Assembly: GCA_018238825.1 (NCBI GenBank)
Contig: JABCSP010000187.1
Span: 1-5,125 of the forward strand
Source of the DNA: Candidatus Thorarchaeota archaeon
GTDB lineage: Archaea > Asgardarchaeota > Thorarchaeia > Thorarchaeales > Thorarchaeaceae
DNA length: 5,125 nt
Direction of reading: 5' to 3'
Shown piece by piece: positions 1-5,125 of this stretch. The notes beneath the pieces were generated by a model. That model saw only the letters and a program-made list of their open reading frames with translations, was not told the DNA's origin and made no database searches. The translations under genes and the position numbers were made by a program. Numbering within the stretch: the stretch's first letter is position 1; every line of letters begins with the position of its first letter.

Positions 1-3000
1 GACCTTCAGAGTCGATGAATGTATGACTAGTGTTTGGTGATGAAAGTAATGGATGTGTTGTATCAACTGTTGTAAGTATATGACCAGAACCAGAATCAAC
101 ATAAGAGATAGGCCAAGGTGACCAATCAACATCAGTCGTTACTCCCAGTATTGCGAGCACCCCTCCAGCTCGAACATATTCATTAATCTCGTCAGCAGTC
201 AATTGCAGATTAGCATTGAATGAAGGGAGTGCGTGGGGTTCGATAATAACGGCATCTCTGAGGAAAAGCAAGTCAACGAAGTCAGAGTAATTTGAATTCT
301 CATAATAATCATATTCCACTGTTAGATTTGTCAAAGCGTCTTGAAGAGGGGTTGATTCACCAAGTGCAACAACTGGAGGAACACCTCTACAAGGCATATG
401 CGTATCAAAATCTACGGACTCTGGGTCGACACATGCTACATGAGGAGCACTAACAGGTTCATAGAGTCGAACGGATGGGTCTCCAAAGAGAATTTGTTGA
501 TTCGCATAATCTCGGGGATCACGATTGGTGAGAGGATTTGAATAATCAGAGGATGTGAGTGTAAGACCATTTGAAAGAGCTTCACCTATTGTGCTTCCTT
601 CACTAAGTCCTTGGGCGAGTAAAACTGAGAGCATACCTGCTGGTTGGAAGTAAACTGTTCGGGGAGAGGCAGTTACAGCAACTGCACCATGTTGCATAAG
701 CATCAAAGGCATATCAGTCCCACCAAGAAGACAAGCTGTTAGAATCACAATTGGCGAGCCTATGTTATCTATCTCAGATTCTAATTCATCTGTTGATTTT
801 ACGACATGATTTGCAACTTCATTAGTGAAAGCAACGGGATTGACTAATCTATTAGCATCTGAGGGACTCTCACGAACGGCTAGACTATCTTCAAATCCGT
901 ATGGGCTCTGTGATGTCCTTAGTGAGAAATAACCTAAACCACTTGGTCTAGCAGGAGGGTCTCTTGGAAGTAAAGTTAACGTTCCATGAGTACTTAATGT
1001 CCACAATGCAACTTGTGAATCAAGTTGAGAGAACACTTCAGTAACGCCAACTTCTTGTTCAATCGCAAAACCAGCGGATTCAAGGGCATCTGTAGTATTC
1101 TCTAACTGATAAAGCAAATATGTATCATAATTATTATCTGCAACCTGTGCTCCGTCAGTATATGCATACATACTAACGAGAGAAGTATCTGCATTTTCAG
1201 CCGTCAGAAATAGATACCGGTGTAACAAGCCGCGGTTTATGAGTATTGAAGCTTCAGCTGGGTTTTCAGCAGGTATTCTGCCAGGTTGAAAATCACATTG
1301 TAGTGATCTATCAAAGCTTATTGGTAAGAGTGTGACAGGTGCAACAACAACAACGGGTTGTGGAGATGTTGAATTAAATGCTCCACGAAGGGTCAAGAAG
1401 CTCTCAAAATCATCAACAGACTTCATCATAGAGAATTTGTTTGGAATGCGTTCATCATACCATCCATTTTCTGCCCGATTCTCATATTTGTTGATTACAT
1501 AGACATTGTTGATTTCAGGACCTATCAAGTATGGAGCCCATGTTTCTTGTGCCCTAGTAGTTAGGTGATTATCAGTTCCACACAATGAGAAGATTGGACT
1601 TCCATGAACTGCTGCGGAATAAGCAGCTGGTCCGAAGAATTCATTGTTATCACCCGTAGGTACCGTGATTACAATGTCTGGATTCTCAGACTGTGTGATG
1701 ATATTACTTGATACAGATGTGTAACTGTCAAGAGTGGTAACAGATGATGTAAGAGCTGATAAATCAGTGTCAAGTGAGGAGCTGTGGATATTGAGTGGAT
1801 CAACAAGGATTGCGGTACTTACTCCAAGTCTGCTCAACGCCCACTCAGTTTTCGAAGGCACTTGATTCTCGTCAACATAAAGTAATGGAACATTCAGTAA
1901 AGACGCAAGAACTGCGCCATTGGCTGCAGATTCCAAGTATGCTTGAAGGTCAGAGGGAAGTTCTGAGATTGTCCAGGATATTTCGATATTGTTCTGTTCT
2001 TCTGTAGCATCAGCCCATGCAGCTACAATAGCCCAATCACCTTCCATAGGATAAGGAAGGTCAATAGCATCTTCTCCTGGACTGGAGAGAGCACTTCCTG
2101 CTGGAGCCCACATCGCAAGTCGCCCAGTAGGATCAATGAGAGCTAGGTTGAGATCTGTAGCAGCATTATCCCAAGTCAAAGAAACATTTAGCCAATCAGC
2201 TCCTGAGGGAACTGTGACAGTCTGTGTGAAACCAGGATGGTAAACAACCTCACACTCCATATTGGTAGTGCCTGCAGAAGCCCTTGTGATGTTCATTATC
2301 CATTCACCATCACTCGTGACAGGTACCCAGAAATTAAGAGGAACTGGAGAGGCTACATATCCTACATTTCTTGAGAAATACATCTGATTGTACACAGAGT
2401 AATCTACAATTGTTCCCGAAGGATCGATTAGTTCATGAGTCAGTATCTCAGAACCAGTCCAATTGAACCGGCCCTCAATCCAACCAGCCCATGTTGGAGG
2501 AGTAAATGCTATACTAGTGGGCTCAAGAGTACCAACTACGCTTCCACCAAATTCTGAAAGCTGTGATACTTGATTCTGAAAAGTATGTGTAGCACTTCCT
2601 GATGTTGGAGTACTGGTATCAAAACTATCCTTTGATAATGCAATGACTGCAGTATTACTCGTGCGCCACTCTGAAACTGCTATTGTTGCAGCAATATCAG
2701 CAGAGCTGGTTCCTGATATTCGAGGATAGATTTTAGCTCCAAGATCGTACTGAAGATTAGTCAGCGTAGACTCTGAATAGTCACCTATCGCCATTACTTG
2801 GGTGAGTCCTCCATCGATTTCTGTATACTCCACCCAATCTTCCAACAACCACGCTTCACTGTCGGATCCTGATGTATAGATGAGTGGTGAGATATATTGA
2901 GTATCATTGTAATTGAATACGGATGTAGGAATCGCCGACATATACGCAAAATCATCGATGTAAGAATTCGAATCAGGAGCAACAATAGTGAGCCTTCTAA

Positions 3001-3172
3001 GAGGAATCTGAGAAGAACTTGCACTTGGTGTGGCATAATATGAATTTCTGAGAGATGTATCTAAGGGGGGAGATAGATTTGTTAGTATCCCAGGCATTGA
3101 TGGAAATATTGCAGAACATATCAAAATGATTAGAAATATTGGCGTGATGATCTTTCCGTTCCTGTAACTCAA
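1..3172 (-). CDS. Secreted C25 (gingipain-like) cysteine peptidase with CWB2-like units; 3' end outside the window
   Basis: One frame stays open for 1057 codons with no stop, so the C-terminus is missing. No in-frame ATG or GTG lies between the upstream stop (3229-3227) and the TTG at 3172. That TTG follows GGAGTGA with a 10-base gap after GGAG and gives a good signal peptide (Arg4, Lys7, hydrophobic core about 8-23). Domains in order: a CWB2-like region about 42-185 (IGD at 129-131, RISGTSSADIAATIA at 151-165); a PPC-like beta-sandwich region about 215-400 (TDLNLALIDPTG from 339); a CWB2-like half about 410-460; another such unit about 495-570; a C25 peptidase about 590-905; a GATase-like region from about 934. 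The peptidase shows PGRIPA at 630-635, STHG with His729, LTACLLGG with Cys814, and FGDPS around Asp898. These match the clan CD His/Cys dyad and the C25 GDPS end. At least ten N-x-S/T sequons fit an exported glycoprotein. Family knowledge suggests an extracellular or surface-held protease; substrate is unknown. Peptidase call is strong; flanking domain calls are by eye. Confidence 0.88.
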   Translation of the reverse strand, partial: MSYRNGKIITPIFLIILICSAIFPSMPGILTNLSPPLDTSLRNSYYATPSASSSQIPLRRLTIVAPDSNSYIDDFAYMSAIPTSVFNYNDTQYISPLIYTSGSDSEAWLLEDWVEYTEIDGGLTQVMAIGDYSESTLTNLQYDLGAKIYPRISGTSSADIAATIAVSEWRTSNTAVIALSKDSFDTSTPTSGSATHTFQNQVSQLSEFGGSVVGTLEPTSIAFTPPTWAGWIEGRFNWTGSEILTHELIDPSGTIVDYSVYNQMYFSRNVGYVASPVPLNFWVPVTSDGEWIMNITRASAGTTNMECEVVYHPGFTQTVTVPSGADWLNVSLTWDNAATDLNLALIDPTGRLAMWAPAGSALSSPGEDAIDLPYPMEGDWAIVAAWADATEEQNNIEISWTISELPSDLQAYLESAANGAVLASLLNVPLLYVDENQVPSKTEWALSRLGVSTAILVDPLNIHSSSLDTDLSALTSSVTTLDSYTSVSSNIITQSENPDIVITVPTGDNNEFFGPAAYSAAVHGSPIFSLCGTDNHLTTRAQETWAPYLIGPEINNVYVINKYENRAENGWYDERIPNKFSMMKSVDDFESFLTLRGAFNSTSPQPVVVVAPVTLLPISFDRSLQCDFQPGRIPAENPAEASILINRGLLHRYLFLTAENADTSLVSMYAYTDGAQVADNNYDTYLLYQLENTTDALESAGFAIEQEVGVTEVFSQLDSQVALWTLSTHGTLTLLPRDPPARPSGLGYFSLRTSQSPYGFEDSLAVRESPSDANRLVNPVAFTNEVANHVVKSTDELESEIDNIGSPIVILTACLLGGTDMPLMLMQHGAVAVTASPRTVYFQPAGMLSVLLAQGLSEGSTIGEALSNGLTLTSSDYSNPLTNRDPRDYANQQILFGDPSVRLYEPVSAPHVACVDPESVDFDTHMPCRGVPPVVALGESTPLQDALTNLTVEYDYYENSNYSDFVDLLFLRDAVIIEPHALPSFNANLQLTADEINEYVRAGGVLAILGVTTDVDWSPWPISYVDSGSGHILTTVDTTHPLLSSPNTSHTFIDSEG

Positions 3173-3282
3173 CTGAAGTTCACTCCATTGGAAGACACTC
3201 CAAGGGGGGAAATTTAGTAAATAGAGTTATCGCGTTGAAATGTTAGAACTAGAATTTAGGATGAATAACAACCTCGTAGAAG
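3173..3282 (-). promoter_or_regulatory. Intergenic region with a possible TATA box for the peptidase gene
   Basis: The 110 bases between the TPR stop and the peptidase start hold an AT-rich run, TATTTACTAAATTT on the minus strand (3223-3210). Archaeal transcription starts about 25 bases downstream of a TATA box, which would place the start near 3192. That would leave a short leader containing the ribosome-binding site. No clear BRE is visible and no strong hairpin terminator for the TPR gene was found. This is a weak, position-based call. Confidence 0.25.
3181..3187 (-). promoter_or_regulatory. Ribosome-binding site for the TTG-started peptidase gene
   Basis: On the minus strand the bases read TGGAGTG followed by A, a good partial match to the archaeal anti-Shine-Dalgarno. 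GGAG ends 10 bases before the TTG at 3172. Because the frame has no ATG or GTG start before the signal peptide, this site decides the start. The nearby ATG (3188-3186) and GTG (3183-3181) are in other frames and stop within a few codons. Confidence 0.6.
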
Positions 3283-4140
3283 TTAATCACCAATATCTAG
3301 TAAATCATCATCATCATCCCCAAGAGATTCTTCTGCTTCTGGAAGATTATCTCTTAGATCATCAATGACACGCCTAAGTCTTCGACGGGTAGCTTTGGGG
3401 ATATCCCACATCTTCTGTTCGGCTCTATCAAGAACTTCTCTTGAAATATCAAAGATTCCAGCTTCAAAATAGTTCTTAGATGCTTCTACAAACATCTCGG
3501 CTGCTCTCTTCTCGTCACTATTTGTTTCAGAGATGTCACCCAGAAGAGATTGAGCATCGGCCATACCAGCCTTGTCACCCATATCTTCGTAAATCTTCAG
3601 GGCTTTCTTAATAGATGCTTTCGCTGCAACCCAATCTTCTTTGTCAACATGAGCTGCACCCATATCCATGACTACACTAGCCATTCCTTGAGTGTTGTCA
3701 AGGGTTTTGTACGATCTCTGAGCTTTCTTGAAATAACTCATCGCTTCATCAAAACTTCCCTGTCCCAAGCTTGCCAAAGCGAGACCATAAACTGCATCTG
3801 CGGAACCACTCTTATTGCCACTTTTGTCAAAGAGTTTCATGGCGGATTCGAGGGAAGATACTGCTTCATCCCACTGTTCTAGATTAATTCCAGCAACACC
3901 TAGATTGTACAAAGTATCGCTTGTACCTATTTCATCCTTGAGGTCTTTGTAGATTTGCTTAGATTCTTGGAAGCACTTGTGAGCTTCCTCAAACTCTGCA
4001 ACTGACATGTAAATATTGCCAACTGTATTGTACATCTTTGCAGCTTCATCTTTTTCTCCAGATTTAGACGCTGCTGCTGCTTGTTCAAGGAGGTCAGCAG
4101 GGTCCATATTATCGATTACAGTTTTGGGTTCTTCTGTCAT
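3283..4140 (-). CDS. TPR repeat protein with five 40-residue repeats and acidic C-terminus
   Basis: This 285-residue soluble protein has no signal peptide or membrane segment. Five consecutive TPR-like repeats of exactly 40 residues lie at 33-72, 73-112, 113-152, 153-192 and 193-232. Each shows the helix A pattern with small or Gly residues (NTVGNIY, YNLGVAG, YGLALAS, MDMGAAH, SLLGDIS) and helix B with EEA, DEA or similar. Several end in a Gly linker such as MGDKAG. The 40-residue spacing is that of GPSM2/LGN/Pins-type TPRs rather than the usual 34. A basic helix (ATRRRLRRV, from 250) precedes an acidic end with five aspartates. A longer version starting at GTG 4149 is possible, but that GTG lies inside the AGGTGA ribosome-binding site, so the ATG at 4140 is preferred. 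TPRs bind other proteins; the partner is unknown, and the GTPase 65 bases upstream is the obvious candidate. Confidence 0.9.
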   Translation of the reverse strand: MTEEPKTVIDNMDPADLLEQAAAASKSGEKDEAAKMYNTVGNIYMSVAEFEEAHKCFQESKQIYKDLKDEIGTSDTLYNLGVAGINLEQWDEAVSSLESAMKLFDKSGNKSGSADAVYGLALASLGQGSFDEAMSYFKKAQRSYKTLDNTQGMASVVMDMGAAHVDKEDWVAAKASIKKALKIYEDMGDKAGMADAQSLLGDISETNSDEKRAAEMFVEASKNYFEAGIFDISREVLDRAEQKMWDIPKATRRRLRRVIDDLRDNLPEAEESLGDDDDDLLDIGD

Positions 4141-4205
4141 TAGGCTCACCTAGACAATATATGACGTTGCTGTTTATTTCGCTTTTGATTCTTTCTAAAG
4201 AAACA
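4141..4205 (-). other. Short GTPase-TPR intergenic spacer
   Basis: These 65 bases hold the TPR ribosome-binding site and an A-rich stretch (GCGAAATAAAC, about 4182-4172) that only loosely resembles a BRE/TATA pair. There is no clear terminator. The spacing fits co-transcription of the GTPase and TPR genes but does not prove it. Confidence 0.4.
4146..4151 (-). promoter_or_regulatory. Ribosome-binding site AGGTGA for the TPR gene
   Basis: AGGTGA on the minus strand matches the archaeal anti-Shine-Dalgarno and lies 5 bases before the ATG at 4140. It contains the in-frame GTG at 4149 that would otherwise be read as a start adding three residues, so it argues for the shorter protein. Confidence 0.7.
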
Positions 4206-4907
4206 TCATCGGCGCATAATGGTAACAGGATCTTTCATGATAGATCGAACATCATCTTTGACAATAAACTGCTCATCACCCACTTGAACTTCAAGGAGTT
4301 TTCTCAATTCAAATCGGCGTAGATATCCCACAGCCTGTTCACGTTCAAGATGGAGATCCTTCATCAATTTACTAAGACCATCTTTTACACCGTCGTATTC
4401 AGCGAACTTTCCAAAAACAGAGCTCCACTGCATCATAACTAGATAAAGCAGAGTTCTAAGCATACTATCAACGTTCTCTCCAGTCTTAGCAGATACTGGG
4501 AACACTGGTAATCCAGCTAAGAAACGCAAATTCTTTCTCATCGTATCAACTGGACGAGATTCGGGCAAATCTTGTTTATTCGCAGCGACAACACATGGAA
4601 CACCAGGTAAGAAGAAAGCAATTTCGCGGAAGAAGAGTTTAGCACGTTTATCAGACTCAGGGTTTACTGAATCGACAACGAAAATAATACCATCGGCACC
4701 TGAACTGAGTATTTTCCGCATTGTCCGGAATCTCAGCAAACCAGGAGTACCAAACATGAAAACATTCATTCCATCTACATTCGCAAGACCATGATCCATC
4801 GCTATCGTGGTGCCTCGACGTTCTATGTTGATGCAAGATCCGTTGGTAATGTGATGAATCATCAAACTTTTTCCGGCTTCATATGGACCTGTTACGACAA
4901 TCTTCAT
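4206..4907 (-). CDS. Small Ras-superfamily GTPase, MglA/CvnD-like, with C-terminal extension
   Basis: This 233-residue cytoplasmic protein has the full set of G motifs: P-loop GPYEAGKS (7-14), switch I TT followed by AMDHG (33-40), G3 as FGTPG (52-56), G4 NKQD (110-113) and G5 SAK (139-141). TTxAMDxG followed by FGTPG is characteristic of the CvnD/MglA-like small GTPases of bacteria and archaea, so Gly in place of the usual G3 Asp is a family trait. The residue after GTPG, Gln61 in Ras and usually Gln in relatives, is Leu57 here, which suggests slow intrinsic hydrolysis. Residues 172-220 form a predicted helix-helix-strand extension (LSKLMKDL, EQAVGYLRRFELRKLLEV, EQFIV) that resembles a winged helix. 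There is no lipid-anchor cysteine at the C-terminus. Its start is preceded by GGTG (4918-4915), 7 bases upstream. It begins 33 bases after the tnpB stop and may share a transcript with the TPR gene. Confidence 0.9.
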   Translation of the reverse strand: MKIVVTGPYEAGKSLMIHHITNGSCINIERRGTTIAMDHGLANVDGMNVFMFGTPGLLRFRTMRKILSSGADGIIFVVDSVNPESDKRAKLFFREIAFFLPGVPCVVAANKQDLPESRPVDTMRKNLRFLAGLPVFPVSAKTGENVDSMLRTLLYLVMMQWSSVFGKFAEYDGVKDGLSKLMKDLHLEREQAVGYLRRFELRKLLEVQVGDEQFIVKDDVRSIMKDPVTIMRR

Positions 4908-4932
4908 TCCTCAACACCGTTGATTGTTTCCT

Positions 4933-4963
4933 GGACAAACTTAGACATAAGTCTTAGCTGTCC
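4933..4963 (-). ncRNA. Imperfect hairpin over the tnpB stop, candidate omega RNA or right-end stem
   Basis: On the minus strand the arms GGACAGCTAAGAC and GTCTAAGTTTGTCC flank a TTAT loop. They pair over about 12 base pairs with one A-A mismatch, one G-T wobble and one bulged T. The stop codon TAA lies in the 3' arm. Guide RNAs of TnpB systems overlap the 3' end of tnpB and end at the element boundary, and archaeal IS1341-type genes are known to give sense-overlapping transcripts from this position. No T-run follows, so a simple terminator is less likely. The hairpin is seen directly; the RNA role is inferred. Confidence 0.45.
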
Positions 4964-5125
4964 ACCCACCAACGGCAGTGGGCATTATTTTAATCTTTAG
5001 GATGTTTCTGGCCGCGTTCACATCTGCATGGAGTCGAAACTCACAACTCGGGCAGTAGAAGTATTCTCCGCCTCTCTCTTCCTCTGTGGAACCACTGTCC
5101 TTCACACGAAGGCCCCGTTCACCAC
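4941..5125 (-). CDS. tnpB: RNA-guided nuclease/transposon protein TnpB, C-terminal 60 residues only
   Basis: The 5' part of the gene lies beyond the right edge. The visible tail reads GERGLRVK, then YFYCPSC, then LHADVNAARNI, and ends about 20 residues later at TAA (4943-4941). This matches the end of TnpB: the zinc ribbon, whose second CxxC is Cys24-Cys27 of the fragment, followed by the last RuvC-like motif with Asp34. The first CxxC should lie just outside the window, before GERG. TnpB proteins of IS200/IS605 and IS607 elements are nucleases that use a guide RNA made from the element's right end. The visible part is intact, without stop or frameshift. Whether the whole gene is intact, and whether a tnpA partner exists or this is an IS1341-type tnpB-only element, cannot be seen here. 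Confidence 0.9.
   Translation of the reverse strand, partial: GERGLRVKDSGSTEEERGGEYFYCPSCEFRLHADVNAARNILKIKIMPTAVGGWTAKTYV
4965..4982 (-). repeat. Second small hairpin inside the tnpB 3' end
   Basis: CCCAC and GTGGG pair, with two further G-T pairs around a CCGT loop. It lies one base from the larger hairpin and within the last tnpB codons. Together they form a two-stem structured region, as expected for the 3' part of a TnpB guide RNA, though a single short stem could also arise by chance. Confidence 0.4.

Larger units (their letters stand above)
4908..5125 (-). mobile_element. Right end of an IS200/IS605-type (or IS607-type) element
   Basis: The tnpB tail and the structured bases after it mark the right-hand end of an insertion element whose body lies outside the window. 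Elements of this group have no inverted terminal repeats; their ends carry subterminal hairpins. The exact boundary cannot be placed. It must lie between the tnpB stop and, presumably, the GTPase start codon at 4907. A TCAA (4923-4920, minus strand) recalls the IS608 right-end cleavage tetranucleotide, but this is only suggestive. Confidence 0.6.

Noticed and set aside
700..990. CHAT or metacaspase instead of C25
   Set aside because: The upstream PGRIPA motif and the downstream FGDPS ending favour C25, although all share the clan CD His/Cys dyad.
1795..2007. 70-codon plus-strand open frame
   Set aside because: It is antisense to the peptidase coding region, without a ribosome-binding site or domain.
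2794..3036. 80-codon minus-strand open frame
   Set aside because: It overlaps the peptidase in another frame and has leucine/histidine-rich low-complexity sequence with no recognisable domain.
3110..3125. Lipobox-like LICS in the peptidase signal peptide
   Set aside because: The residue before Cys19 is Ile, not Ala or Gly, so it does not fit a lipoprotein cleavage site.
3063..3210. Identical 9-mer AAGGGGGGA at 3063-3071 and 3202-3210
   Set aside because: One copy is within the peptidase coding sequence (Pro-Pro codons) and there are only two; probably chance.
3550..3882. 110-codon plus-strand open frame
   Set aside because: It is antisense to the TPR gene; long antisense frames are common opposite repeat-rich coding sequence.
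4737..4751. Missing G3 aspartate as a sign of a dead GTPase
   Set aside because: GTPG in place of DTPG is normal for CvnD/MglA-like relatives; only the following Leu is notable.
4933..4963. Hairpin as a transcription terminator for tnpB
   Set aside because: No T-run follows the stem on the minus strand, and its position fits an element end or guide RNA better.
4791..5000. 69-codon plus-strand open frame
   Set aside because: It crosses antisense from the GTPase into the tnpB tail and has no domain.

Overview
This window looks like archaeal DNA, most likely from an Asgard-type archaeon (possibly Thorarchaeia-like). The reasons are Shine-Dalgarno sites of the GGTGA type, a Ras-like small GTPase beside a TPR protein, and a very large secreted clan CD peptidase rich in N-glycosylation sequons. 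The lineage is an inference from gene content and moderate GC only. All four genes lie on the minus strand, so the locus reads from right to left.

Layout, in the direction of transcription. (1) 5125-4941: the last 60 codons of an IS200/IS605-type TnpB, with the second zinc-ribbon CxxC and the terminal RuvC-like aspartate motif; its 5' part lies outside the window. Two adjacent hairpins cover its 3' end and stop codon, where TnpB-associated guide (omega) RNA and the element's right end are expected. (2) 4907-4206: a small Ras-superfamily GTPase of the MglA/CvnD-like kind, whose start codon is only 33 bases after the tnpB stop. It has a GTPG G3 motif and a leucine where Ras has Gln61. (3) 4140-3283: a soluble protein of five exact 40-residue TPR repeats (GPSM2/LGN-like spacing) with an acidic tail. 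(4) 3172 to beyond base 1: a secreted protein of more than 1057 residues that begins with TTG. It is the largest gene here and is missed by ATG-only gene finding because it also has no stop inside the window. It carries a signal peptide, cell-wall-binding-repeat-2-like units, a beta-sandwich domain that appears to be inserted into one of those units, a gingipain-like C25 peptidase domain with His729 and Cys814, and the start of a GATase-like domain.

GTPase and TPR genes are 65 bases apart and may be co-transcribed; a GTPase with a TPR effector or scaffold is a reasonable but untested pairing. The peptidase follows after 110 bases, with its own ribosome-binding site and a possible TATA box, so it may be a separate unit. 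No window stretch above 300 bases is without a gene. No tRNA, rRNA, CRISPR array or riboswitch was seen.
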